Below, in pieces: positions 34,857 through 46,799 of a stretch of 64,000 bases of DNA. A program made the position numbers and the translations under genes. Below the pieces are notes generated by a model. It did not search any database and was not told the DNA's origin. It was given only the letters and a program-made list of their open reading frames with translations. Source of the stretch: Gnetum montanum (lineage: Eukaryota > Streptophyta > Gnetopsida > Gnetales > Gnetaceae). Where the stretch lies: the NCBI GenBank assembly GCA_015680685.1, contig MNCI01014668.1, positions 61,288-125,287 on the forward strand. The letters run 5' to 3'. Each line of letters begins with the position of its first letter. Position 1 is the first letter of the stretch.

Positions 34857-35634
34857 TGATGAGTGGCGAGGTACCCCTACACTCAACCATACAAATACGA
34901 GAGTTTCATGCATGATCCGGTTGAACTCCACAGACGGGCTAGTTGTGGTATCTCGAGAGTTATCCTTAGGTCACAGTTCACTGTCTTCCCATCTAGACTA
35001 GTGTTAACTTTGTCACGTACGGTTTAGTCCAGAGTGAGGTGTATGATGTGTTTCTATGCTAATGCTACTCCTAAAGACAATGGAAAATAATATTAACTAA
35101 GTTAAAAGAGAGAGGATGAGAGAGAATCTAAGCTAGCCTAAGTGTGATGAACATCTGTTCCTCAATCATCCATACACATCTTGGACTTTGCGTACGACCA
35201 TCACTGGGATTACCAAGCGCAGATCCTAGGTACGCCACTAGGTTACCAACTAGTCACACTTAAATGCTCGTAATCAAGTCATACTCATTCGGCATTTAAC
35301 AAGAGTTTAGGGTAAGAAGATATTAGCTAAGAAAGTAGTAAATAACAATTAAATAGATAATTAAGCTAAGTGAATGCTGCAATGATGAAGTAATCTCGAT
35401 CTTTATTTCCGGTCATGTGCGTGTCCAAGCACGTCACACTCGAATAAGGATGTCGTACAATTACAATCACACATTGCGGGCATACACTGGGAGAGAAGGG
35501 TTGAGAGAAGAACTACTTAAAACTTAACACTTAAACTAAGAACTGAAAAACTGCTTATCAAATCTATCTACCTCTTATTTATAGATGAGTAGAGAGGCTG
35601 TGATATCGCGATTAACTAAAATGGTGACTCATCA
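34857..35634 (-). repeat. 5' LTR of element B
   Basis: TGATGAGTGGCGAGG... to ...GGTGACTCATCA, 778 bp, followed by the duplication CTTGC. The TATA box (TATTTATA on plus) is at 35,576-35,583. Only one GATATC palindrome remains upstream of it, at about 35,600-35,609. Confidence 0.9.
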
Positions 35635-36041
35635 CTTGCATTAGTGCATCCCCTATGTAAGCATAGGGGCACTAACACACCCTCTAGTAAGCCTAGTTTT
35701 GTTCCTTTGCTCTTGAGTTACCTCTGGTATGTTTTTAGGTTGCCTAGGATGAGCTGATAAACCTCCATTGACACCTAGGTACTAGCAAACATCTAATATT
35801 GTGTTGCAAAAACTATAAATACCTAGGATGACCTCTCACACTTAATAATTTATTCATAAAATTTCCATTTATCTTTTGGTGTACGATTTTATGTGAAGAT
35901 CTCTTTATCCCTTAAGTAAGTTAATTTTCTTCCTTACCTTGTGTGTTTTGAGTCATCGCTTTGACAATTGTAGTCAGGCTCTATTAGGATATTACCTTGC
36001 TTACATAGCCCAGAACCATTTGGTCAATGCAAAGTCTAGCA

Positions 36042-36576
36042 TTTTCATGTTAAATAAAGCTCATGATTTTCCCTTATTCTATCATTAATGCATTAAACAT
36101 CATAAACAATAAAAATACTTATTTAATTTTCATTTGATTAAGCTACGATGATTCGTTACTTATCCAAGGAGGTCACAACTGTATGGTATGATGTTGGGTA
36201 GAGTTTCTCAATGGTTCCTAGTGGAGGTTTTGTAGTAGAAATGTTTTTCACTAAGAATGATCTCAAGAAATACTTATGTCTCACAATTTCTAGAGACTAT
36301 GAAGAATTCTGAAGATTTTGATTTTATTTTACTTGATGATTTATATGAATCCCTATCAAAAAATATCACTTGACAACACATATTTCTAGAGATTATTAGA
36401 TTTATTTGCCTAAATAAGGGTTTTACACTAATGATTCAGGAAATTCTTGAACACTATAGAATTAATGTTTTGCATGCCCACTATTTTTCCAAATCTTTTT
36501 TGCTTGTTGAATCGCCAAATTTTGAAATGGTTGAAAAATCATTGAATCTAAAATTTTTTATAGATAAGCATAATAC
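36042..36576. other. AT-rich sequence before LINE 1
   Basis: No gene was recognised. The final part, from about 36,250, may be 5' coding sequence of the LINE that follows, in broken frames. Confidence 0.4.
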
Positions 36577-39500
36577 TTGAGTAAAGTGGATTTTAATCCA
36601 TATTCTTCTATTTATTCTGAAATTCTTTGTCGAATTGAATTAGAAAATATTCCTCTTATTTTTCAAAGTGTTGAAAACGAAATTGTTGGCAACATTGGCA
36701 CAATCCTGAAGACTAAGTCAAAAACATTACTAGATGATATGCAATGCACACGTTATTTTGTAGAGATTGATTTACAGCAGAAGAAGATAGAACTAAAACT
36801 TAATGCTGGTAATCAGTGTTTTTCCTAAAAAATTACATATTATAATTTACAAGGATGTTGCAGCAATTATCATCGTGAAGGCCATGTCATTAAAATCTAT
36901 CCTATTCTCAATAGTAAATTTGTTTGTGAGGATAAAAACAACAATTTTTAGAAAAGGAAAATAATGGTAGTTTTCAACAGGCACAAACAAAATCTTCTTT
37001 AACAAGTTCTCAACCTTTTACTTATTTTTCAATTCTAAAGATGCTAGTAAACTCTTCATATATAAAGAAAATTCCTATTTAGAAAAAAAAAAAAGAAACT
37101 TTTAGCATGGACTAGTAAAGAAAAGACTAATATATATGGATTTCACTCAATGCAACATAAAAATAAGATGTTTGCAAATACTACTTTTAATATAAAAACC
37201 TCAAAGGCATCTCATTCTCATTCTACTTCTACTATTGTTCCAAGTGTTTTTTTATTAGACAATGCTTTTTCACTCATTAGTGACATAGATTATGATAAAA
37301 ATGTTGATCTTTAAAAATCAAGGATGGGGACCTCCTCCCCTACATCTTGATATTAGTTGTATCATGGAATGTTTGGGGCATTTCTAATAGATCCTAAGCA
37401 AATATTAACATGAAGTATCTTTCAAACTAGCATTTATCTGTAGATTTTTATTAGTTTAGGGTTTAGGATTCAAACTAGCTCATGATATTAGTTTTGTTGA
37501 TAAAAGCATTTTAAAAATTTTCATTGCTTTTTCTACAACTCATGAAGTTAACAAATGAGGTGATGTTATTCTTGTTAATAAAAATTAGATTGAAAAAGTT
37601 TTGAATTTTGGTTTTGATAACCTTGGAAGAGTTAGTTGGATTATTTGTCATATTGAAAAAGATGACTTCAAACTTTATAATGTTTATGCTTCAAATAATT
37701 CGAAACATCAACTAGAGGTTTGGAAATATCTTTTATCTCTATCTAAAGTTCCTTTGATTATTGGAGATGATTTTAACATGGTTGACAGTCATTTCGATAA
37801 ACTTGGTTGTCTTCCTCCTAATATGTGTTCTAGAGAAAAAGAAGATTGATGCAATTTCAAAGAAAAATATTTTCTTTCTAATGTTAGCTCTTTATTCTCA
37901 TCTCATTCAATGATAAGCACTATACTTGATGTAATTATCAATGAGGAAATGCTTGAATTTATTATTGACTTGATAGATTTTGCATATCTAATGTTTGCCT
38001 TTGAAATCCAACAAGAAAAGTAGAAGTGCATGCATATGCTACATTGTTAGAGTACATTCCTATTAGCATTTTTCTCTTTGATATTAATTTTTCATCCTTT
38101 TTAAAGCAAAATCCTTTTTATATAAATACTAATATGTTTATAGAACCCTATGGAAAAATATTTTAAAGTCACTGTGGAATGCAAAAGAAAATCCTACTGA
38201 TGCTATTGGTTAGATTAACTAATGCCAATGAACTACTTGTAGGATTTAAAAATTATGCTAGATGGTTTAGAAAGTAATTTGCTAAGTATAAGCATCAAGT
38301 TAAAGAAGATCTTGTAGAATTTGTAAAGTAAATGCAAATTCTTTTAGACTAGAATCTCTTTGATTTTGAAACTCAAAAAGCCTTGGCCAAAGCTCGTTAT
38401 GCTAAATAATGTTAGGATACTTTTGAAGCTAAAAGTGCTCTCACTAAAAGTCGCATGGGTTGACTAAAAATTGAAGATGAGCTTTGCAAGGAATTTTCTA
38501 AATTTCTAAAAGCCAAGGATCAAGTACCTAAACTAGAATCGCTTTATATTAGTGATTCCATCATTAAAGATCCTAAGACTATTAATAATTTTTTGGAAAA
38601 TCATTTTTCTTCTATTTTTTCTTATTACAAAAGCTCATCAAAGTATTCTTAAATCAAAAATTATAGTGGAAGAAATCAAAGCAGAAACCTTTAGTTTAGT
38701 ATATAGTAAAGATCTAAGTTTTGATGGTTTTCCTATTGAATTTTTAAAAAGCATTGGGACATCATTGGAGATTATCTCCTTCATGCTTTTCAAGAAGCCA
38801 TTAAAAATTTTCTCTTAGTAAAAATATTTTGAGCCTAATCTTACTATTTTGTGGAATTCTATGATTGATAAAATTGAAAATAAGTTTGATAAATGAAAAG
38901 AAAAAAAACTCACCCTTGCTAGAAAGGTTTTAGTTATGAAGAAAATGCATCAATCAACTCATGTATATTACTCTAGTTTCTAGGCTCTTTCTAAAACTCC
39001 CTATAAGAGAATTAATCATATTAGTCATTGGTTTCTTGGGAAATTTGTACTAGTAGCAAGAAAGATGGAGGAGTTGGCATCATCAACTGTTATAACTAAG
39101 GTATTTCTCTTCCAGCAACATGAATTGTGAAGTGTATTAAGAAGCATGCTTATGCAAGGAAAACCTAAGAATAATAATTATTATTCTAATAACTTTCTTC
39201 ATAGTCTTTTTTATTTTTTACTAAGATATTTCTATTTCTAGTTCTTCAATTCTCAAACAAATTTGGAAGACATGGTGCAAGCTTAGTAAATATTGTAAAT
39301 ATATTCATATTACAATTTCAGAAGATATGCTTAAGAAAATTAGCCCATGGTCCCTTCCATAAAATGAAGGAGCTTAGGCTACTAATACATCTAGATTATG
39401 TACCACTTGATGCAGATTTGGTATCATTGCAATTTATTATCTACATAAGCATGATATATGAATTACTTGGAATGAAGCCTCTAGTCTCTATGGTTTGAAT

Positions 39501-40177
39501 GGAAAAAGAAAAAAATTTGAAAAATTAATTTCTAATCTTGAGATTCTATTTAAAGTTGACAACAATTTGCATTAAGCTTTTACAAATATTTTTTAGAAGG
39601 ATGGTACACATGTTTTTCCTTTTAATTTGAAAATTTCTTATGATATTATTACAATAAATGATTTTATTTATAAGACATTCAATAAGGCCTAGAAAATGCA
39701 ATTATCATCGTACTTTGGAATGAGGAAAATAAAAGATATTTAGAGAGCTCCTACATTTCCTAAAATTTGTAATTTTTTTATGGTGTCTTATGCCTCAAGG
39801 TCTTCCTATTGGCACTTGTATTAAACATATGGGAAATTTTTCTCCTTAATATCCTCTTTGTAGAAGCCAAGACTCATATTTCATGTTTTTTTAAGTGTCC
39901 TGTTGCTCAACATGCTTGGAAATGGACATCCAGAATTTGTAACTTTCAACCAAGTATTATCAAATTCATTCTTGGTGATCAATCTACTTTGTCTACTTCA
40001 TTTTTTGCATTTAGAATTTCCTCCAACCATGTGTTCTCTACTCTATTTGGAAGCTTTAGTGTGCAATTATTTTCCAACACCAAAAACCCAACTATGACCT
40101 CTCTTCAGGTGTTACATACTAGATTGTCAAAGGTGTTGCTTTTCAACTACAACTTCAAGCAAAAACACTTCCTATAA
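36577..40177 (+). pseudogene. LINE remnant 1 (L1-type), with the catalytic reverse-transcriptase core missing
   Basis: Domains in order on the plus strand. The end of the RNA-binding first protein is at 36,577 to about 36,930 (YFVEIDLQQKKIELKL, then a zinc-knuckle-like SNYHREGHVIKI). The endonuclease is at about 37,350-37,850 (start VSWNVWGIS; IICHIEKDDFKLYNVYAS; LIIGDDFNMVDSHFDKLG with the catalytic GDDFN). Then come a reverse-transcriptase N-terminal region at about 38,450-38,820, the post-RT region at about 38,830-39,170 (LARKVLVMKKMHQSTHVYY), and the terminal zinc-binding region near 39,740-39,930 (CFFKCPVAQHAWKW). The palm with the YADD/FADD motif is absent between 38,820 and 38,830, so an internal deletion of roughly 1 kb is likely. 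Many stops; inactive. Confidence 0.75.
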
Positions 40178-42849
40178 AAGCTAACCAATTAATTTTTTTT
40201 CTACAATATTAATTCTTTTTATTTTGAAGGCTCAAGGATGGGAAGCTTTCAACTTTTATTACTATATGTTCATTATCTCTAATTGATCTATTGTTTTTTT
40301 AGATAGAGTTTTATTCTTCTTTTTACAAGGAACCTTTTAGTAAAAAGTGAAAACTTATAAGGGTGCTTCTAAATAAGGGAAAGGCCTAATCCTTTTCCTA
40401 CCCTAGATGGGAGGTTTTTTAGGATTGGTTGTAAAGATGAAAACCTAAAAAGGCATCCCCAAAAACATTAGGCTTTTCATTAGACTTTCTCTTTGATGAT
40501 GTACTTTGATTTTTTTATATTATTATTATTATTTTGGGTTCCCCTTCCTCCCCCACATCCCCACCCTCCTCCTCCAACCTGCAACCCACGCCCCTGCCAA
40601 AAAACATGGGCATTCCACCTATCCCCCCAAGGGATTGTAATGCATGTGTTTATTATCATTTTATTTCTTATAATCATAAAATCCATAAAAATAATAAAAC
40701 ATAAAATCATAAATATTTTCTCTTTCTCACTAACCTGTATTTCATATGTATTATATGTATCATATTATCTTTTATATTTATCTAACGCAACAATATACAC
40801 AAGTGTTCTTGGCAATGTACTTAATATCATCTTCAAAGCTTATGACCAAATCACACTGCATTCTATATGATAAATCCCATTGGTGCACAAACCACGAGAT
40901 CCTTATGTGTCATTCATAGAAAGTCATTTAGTTTCAATAATGTTTTTGTCATATGATTCAATAACATGCTATTGGAGATGAATAAATTTAATAAATATCA
41001 ATAACTCTTGAAAAGAATAATATAAAGAAAAAGCTCATTCAATACTAAACAATTAGTTTCAAGAGATCCTTGGCAATTTAAAAACCTTATTTTAGAAAAT
41101 AAGTGTTTAATTTTATTCGTAGAAAATTTATTTAGTTTTTAACAATATTTTTTTATTGATTTAATAACATTCTATTAGATAGAAAGAGATTTAATAAGTA
41201 TCAATAACTCTTAGATTGAATATTATAAGAAAAAGCTCATTTAATACTAAATAATTAGTTTCAAGAGATCTTTAGCAATCAGTTATTAAAATATCTTCTC
41301 ATTCTCTTTAAGTCACATGAGGCATCATTATTATTTTCTGTAATTCTTATAATGTATCATGTTGGCTATACATCTTGAAGTGTATAAAAAATGTATAGAA
41401 ATAGAAATTGTAATTTTGTACCTTTTTTCTTGAATTCATTATATATCCTGAAGGTCAAAACTTGGAACTTTTTTTTTAAGTATCCATCAGGGAACAAGAT
41501 GTTTTAGACCCTTAAAAATCCAAAACTATATGACCGTATGTATCACCAAGACATATAGTCAACAAAAATACTTTTTGTAGAATTTACATAGAATAATATG
41601 ATGCCTCAAGCATCAGCAACCTCTTGCCTACAAGTACTTGTAGGAAAACTAGATAATAAACTAGGCCACCTCTCATTAGCACTTAATTCACATTAATTAT
41701 ATGAAATACAATTAAAATGTAAAGTAAAATTCATAAGAAAAATATTAAAGTAAAGGAATATGTAAGAAATTATCTTTATTTCTATTACTAATACCTAGTA
41801 CAATAGCAAAATTGGTCCATCAAATATGATACTATACAATCATAGATCAAGTAAAGATTTGAGAAAACAAATGACAAGAATTTAAACTAAGCTACATGTC
41901 AATGAAGGTGAACATAGCTTGTAATAAATTCACAAGGTCATGTGAACTAGGCTATGTCAATGAAGTTGTATCAATGCATAAGTACAAACATTAATAATAA
42001 TTTCTCCATGATTAACTAAAAAGTTACCCTCGAAGAAAAAATGATCAAAGTTCATAGAAGCCAATATTATTGTAACTCGTAAACCAAGAGGAATTTCCTT
42101 TCATGTAATATATCTTTGAGAATTAAATAAAATTTTCTACAATTTATTAAATAATTTAAAATATTTTTCTAAATTTAAGTTTTAATCTATTCTTTTAATA
42201 CTATTACAAGATATAATAGAATTAATAACACTAATTTCAAACCTTATATCTCTTCACCCTAAAATATTTTTTCATAAAATTCTCTCTTAAATCACAAAAG
42301 ATTATTTTCTTTGAATTTTTAATTTGTACTTCCCAATTTTAGCTTTCAAATGCAACAAGACTCATAAAAATTCCATCTTGTTTCACATCTTCACATTTAA
42401 CAATTAATGATGAGATTTTATGTTTGAATGTGCTAGATAGAAAATTAAACTAAATTTATTTTTTAGTGAATACTATTTATTGAATTTGACCATTAAATAT
42501 TAAATAAAATCTACTACAACATACATTTTAATATTTTTAATTAAATACTTTAAGAATTTTTTTAAATAAATTATAAATCAAATAATTTCATTAAAAAGTC
42601 TTTAAAATTTTAGATATTCTAATACTAAATGCTACAAGAGATACAACGATGAAGCAAGATGAAGGAACTAATGAGCGCAGAGGTGGAGGAACTAGCGAGC
42701 ATAAATATGGATAGGAGGACCTTAGTGGAGGTGATGGTAAGCATGATGAGGGAGAAGATTGACGAGGGAGCAAAAGGAGATCAAGCTTGCATAGCCAGGT
42801 GATAAATGAAGGGGTGGTGGAAGCTATGCATGTGTGGTGAGGTATTGCT
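40178..42849. other. AT-rich sequence with simple repeats, no gene
   Basis: No gene was recognised. It holds an (ATT)n run near 40,516-40,533, a C-rich stretch at 40,541-40,610 and a 202-bp tandem duplication. The rest is AT-rich, and apparent short frames carry no known motif. Confidence 0.5.
40870..41290. repeat. Tandem duplication, period about 202 bp
   Basis: Two diverged copies share AATACTAAA.AATTAGTTTCA, AAGAGATC and ATCAATAACTCTT in the same order. The block AAGAGATC falls at 41,061 and 41,263. Confidence 0.65.
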
Positions 42850-43975
42850 CCCAAGGGGAGGGTGGGGGAACCAAACCTTCACTAAAGTAGGCTTCAGGGG
42901 GCTTCAACTAGAGCCCACAATCCATGGATTATTGGCACCTTGGGATGGGAGGTATTAAGGAGGGATGTTTGTAGATCCCATGGCTCAATGCATCTTAAGT
43001 TACATACCTCTACTAAGGAGGGGCTACAAACTCTAGATCATAGCCTCATCAACAAGTTTGTCTCAGCAGGGGCTTGGTTTTGGATGGAACACAAATTACA
43101 CTAAGCAATCTTGTCATGATGAGTGGTAGATTTGGAGCTTTGTTCACTAATAGGGAAGCTCTAGCTTTTTTTTTCCCAGACCTAGAGGCTAGGAATCAAG
43201 TTCTCTTGGGAAGCCTCTAGTTCTCTAGTGTCATGGGTCTTACCCTCATGCACTAGCAACCAGGCATCCACCATGCATCTAATCTCATCTCACAGGCTCT
43301 AGTGTGGGTAAGGGTTTTAGAGCTCCCTTGGACACTATGGACCATGAAGTTCCTATGTTTCCTCATTGGGTTTTTCGGCAAGTTCATCTCCTTTGACAAG
43401 TTCATGATAACCAAAGAGTCCATTGGGTACATTAGGTTATGCATTTAAAGATCTCTTTCATCAAATGATTTCCTTAATAAGGTCATCCTACACCTACCCA
43501 TAGGGGAAGAAATACTTAGTGTAAAGTATGAGAACATTCCTCTAATGGCATCAGCCTTCCCTTGGCTAGCGTAATTTACGTCCTACGGGATCTATGGCAA
43601 ACAGACCCATGCCACTGAAAAATGTCATGTGCACTCCAAAGAGACTCAAAAATGTCAGTAAAAAGTTGATAATGAGTGGGTTTTCATCAAAAGGAAGGGT
43701 TGAAGTACCTTGGTTACTCTAGCTTCTAAACCATCCTCCTACTCCTTTCCTCCCCTTCCTCACCCTTCCCCTCCCTTTTCTTCCTCACCATCCCCATGCC
43801 CCCTCCCTCTATCCTTTTATCCCCTTCCTCCCCGCTCCCTGTCCCTCCTCCTCATCCCTGCGCCTCCTCCCCCTCCCCTAATAATTAGGGGGGAAGAGAC
43901 AAGAAGTTGCTTCTCCCCTCTCTTGCAACTTCTAGATGAGGTGGCTAAGGAAGAAGAGTGAGATGAAAAATTTTT
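42850..43975 (+). pseudogene. LINE remnant 2, first open reading frame (DUF4283-type)
   Basis: The plus strand reads, with stops, like the RNA-binding first protein of plant L1 LINEs: VWVRVLELPWTLWTMKFLCF, then FFGKFISFDKFMITKESIGY and a conserved YENIPLMA block before 43,560. It is followed by a pyrimidine-rich segment (43,731-43,893) that would encode a Pro/Ser-rich tail. It lies directly upstream of the endonuclease region in the same orientation. Confidence 0.65.
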
Positions 43976-44229
43976 GTCCCCTCATTCTACACTTTACCTG
44001 ATAATGGATCTCTTGCCTTTAGGGGAATGGATCTCAATAACACATAGCTCCTTGCTAATACCCCTTAAACCAATTATAAAGCAGATGATGATAGAGAAGA
44101 TCCACAGTTTCAAGATGTAAACTAAACCAAATAAGGTTAAAAGGCCCACCAAGCAAAAAACCAAGTTAAAGAGGACCATGCTTGAAATCAACTTGGGGAC
44201 TCAAACAACCATCAAAGGGGTGTACAAGA

Positions 44230-44890
44230 AGAGGTCTTCAACCAAACCATGAAGACCCTCTTATGGAATTCCAAGGAACAAGGTAGACCCTACAAAAGAT
44301 GTACCTTGAAGGAACTAGTGCATACAGGTGGCTCCAATATCATGTGTTTACAAGAGACAAAAATCCAAGCCATGCAACACAAAGTTTTAGAGTGGTAAAC
44401 ATGGCATGTCATTTTCATGAACTCCCATGGAAAGACAAGTAGTTTGGCTACCATGTCTAAGATCCTAATCTAAAGAATCAACTCATCTCAATGGAGCATT
44501 ACTACTTTCATGCCTTCACAAGGATTGTGATTGACAAATTTTTATGAACCACAAGACCCAAATGTACAACTTCTAGAGTTGCATAGGATTGCAAGATACA
44601 TTCCAAATTGAGAAACTTAGATATTAATTGAAGGCTTCAACCAATAGCTCTATACTTGGAAAAAAACATAGAGAGATTCAATTCCATCTTGATGTAGCCA
44701 AAAATCCCTTCTGCACCTATAGATCTTTGGAATGATGGATATGGAGGTTGAGGGATGGAGATTCACCTAGAGTAATAGAAGAAAAGGTGGAGATCAAGTG
44801 ATGTCAAAGATTGACAAAGTTTGGATCAACTTGGCACTTTTTCTCAAATGAGAACTCACTACTTCAAGTTAGAGCAAAGGGCCTCAACTC
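44230..44890 (+). pseudogene. LINE remnant 2, endonuclease region
   Basis: Plus-strand pieces TLLWNSKEQGR, IMCLQETKIQAM (catalytic LQETK), TNFYEPQDPN and PNWET-like sequence followed by ILIEGFNQ match the apurinic/apyrimidinic-type endonuclease of plant LINEs. The usual GDFN is read as EGFN, so a catalytic Asp is lost. The C-terminal VMSKIDKVWIN corresponds to the SRIDRFL block. Confidence 0.65.
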
Positions 44891-45059
44891 ACAAAGCAAT
44901 TAGCTGCTCTATTTGTGCCCCCAGTGCAATGGGATAGATACCTTTCAAAATGAAGTAGGCATGGCTCCCTAGGCCTTGGCATGCCTAGCTCATCACAAAT
45001 ATTTGGAAGGATTACCCTTTGCAAACAAACCCCCGAAACTGCCTTAAGTAGGGTCTTGG

Positions 45060-45819
45060 TACCTTGAACCAAAAGATATCGAAAATACAAAAAGAAGATA
45101 AATATACATTCAAAGAGCATCAGGCCAGCCTGTAAGAATAGCTTCTAAACATTTAGGCTAGACAGGAGTTTGGGAAAATCTAGATGAGAAAGAGCAAAAT
45201 CTCCTTCTCCAACTATAATAGCTCTTAGAAGAAGAGGAACATTACTAGAAAGATCAAGTGCAAACAAGATGGCTAAGAGAGGGATATCGAAATACAAAGT
45301 TCTTCTTTGCCATGGCAAAAGCTAGCATAGAAGCAAAAATGATCCATCACATCAACCAAGGGAAAACATTATTCATGATCCTCAAGCCATTACCCATGCT
45401 ATGCAATAGTACTAGTCCAGAATTTGGTCTAGGGGAGATCCACCCCCTAGTTCTATCCATGTTTAGAGGATCATCCAAGATCAAGATAATGAAAGACTTC
45501 TTAGCCCTATATCAAAGAGTGAACTCTCTGAGGTACTAAGATCCATGAAGGCTGGCATTGCCTTGAGGCTGAATGGGTGGCTGGTGGATTTCTTCAAACA
45601 TTTCTTTGATATCATTAGAGATAACATCATTGGTTTTTTCAATCTCATGCTCCACTAGGAATAAGTTAGACATGAAATAAACTACTCAAGAATCATCCTT
45701 ATCTCTAAAACCCCCCATCCTACTAAACTAGCCTATTTTAGACCAATAGGAGGGTGTAATACTCTACTAAGATTATTTATAAACATCCTTGTCTTTAGAC
45801 TCTAGTCATTTATGCATTC
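45060..45819 (+). pseudogene. LINE remnant 2, reverse transcriptase N-terminal part, cut by element C
   Basis: Plus-strand reading with frameshifts: QTRWLREGYRNTKFFFAMAK, then KAGIALRLNGWLVDFFKHFF, RIILISKTPHPTKLAYFRPI and GGCNTLLRLFINILVFRL. The last is the conserved P.....FRPI..CN..YK motif of LINE reverse transcriptase. The sequence stops at the element C insertion and resumes at 54,065. Confidence 0.75.
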
Positions 45820-46644
45820 TAATGAGCGACGAGGTACCCATGCACTCAACCATACAAATATGAGCATGTACGCGTGATCCGATCAAACTCTGCAAATGGA
45901 CTAGTCATGGCACCTAAATAGTTATACGTTGATTGCAGTTTGCTATTTTTCCCCCTAGACTAGTAGTAGCTTTGTCACGTATGGTTTAGTCCAAAGTGAA
46001 GCACATGATGTTGTCCTAATTCTACGTTATTCCTGATAACAGAAAAGATAAATTAATTAAACTAATAATGGAAGCAAACCATAAATTAGCCTATGGTGAT
46101 GGTATCCATCCTTAACTGTCCATACATGTCTTGGACTTTGTGCAATTACTACTAGGTGTGCCAAGTATTCACACTTGAATGCTCGTGATTAAGGCATACA
46201 CATTCTGCTTAATGACACAAAAAGTAAATAACAATAAATCGAACTATTAAATAAAGAAGACATTAAATAATTAAAACAACAAAAATTAATCTAAGTGAAT
46301 GCTGCAATGATGAAAGTAATCTTGATCTTTATTCTCGGTCATGCACATGTCCAAGTACATCACACTTGAACAAAGGTGTCATGCAATTATAGACATCACA
46401 CTACAGGCATGCACTGGGAATAACTAGCTCGAAGAAAGAAACTAAAAACTAAACTTCCAAAAGAATTAAAAAGAAAAGAACTTCCTTCAAAATTTAAAAC
46501 TTGTCAATTATGCACCTAAGTGATGTATTTATAGGCTAACACAGGAATCACGATATCACATATACGATATCATATCCAAGTTGTGATATCATGTACCTGA
46601 TATTGTGTACCCGATAACGGGGCCTAGCAAACTACAATTCATCA
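45820..46644 (-). repeat. 3' LTR of element C
   Basis: The plus strand begins TAATGAGCGACGAGG (TGATGAG with one G-to-A change) and ends CAATTCATCA, 825 bp. U3 palindromes are at about 46,549-46,622 and TATTTATA at 46,526-46,533. Confidence 0.85.
46526..46622 (-). promoter_or_regulatory. U3 palindrome array and TATA box, element C 3' LTR
   Basis: Four or five GATATC-type units (ACGATATCAC, ACGATATCAT, GTGATATCAT and decayed forms) precede TATAAATA on the minus strand. Confidence 0.7.
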
Positions 46645-46653
46645 TACCCCCAC
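46645..46653 (-). promoter_or_regulatory. Polypurine tract of element C
   Basis: TACCCCCAC on plus (GTGGGGGTA on minus) adjoins the 3' LTR, identical to element B. Confidence 0.8.
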
Positions 46654-46799
46654 AACTAAATAAAAACTTGTCCTTGATTTAATACAATGAGAAACAAGCC
46701 CCTTACAAAACATTATGAAGGTATGAGATTATTGACTACTACTGACTAACCATGTCGCAGTATGGGAAACACAAAACACAAAATACAAAATGTTGAAAA

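Larger units (their letters stand above)
26981..35634 (-). mobile_element. Element B: 8.65 kb non-autonomous Ty3/gypsy-type element
   Basis: Two LTRs (26,981-27,836 and 34,857-35,634) bound the element. Exact 5-bp duplications CTTGC at 26,976-26,980 and 35,635-35,639 prove a single insertion. On the minus strand the order is 5' LTR, tRNA-Asp primer site, gag, ~2 kb non-coding spacer, a second long coding region, polypurine tract, 3' LTR. No reverse transcriptase, RNase H or integrase motif was seen. Layout and sequence match element C closely. Confidence 0.9.
26711..36041 (+). mobile_element. LTR E with its polypurine tract, split by element B
   Basis: CATGGGGGAA at 26,711-26,720 looks like a polypurine tract, and TGCTAAGTCATTC begins at 26,721. 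The LTR resumes after element B at 35,640, carries TATAAATA at 35,814-35,821 and may end at AAAGTCTAGCA (36,041), close to the inverse of the start. With B removed it would be about 660 bp. The 5' LTR of E was not found, so ends are tentative. Confidence 0.4.

Noticed and set aside
40493-40870. Plus-strand 125-codon frame
   Set aside because: It arises from (ATT)n, C-rich and AT-rich sequence, with no known motif.
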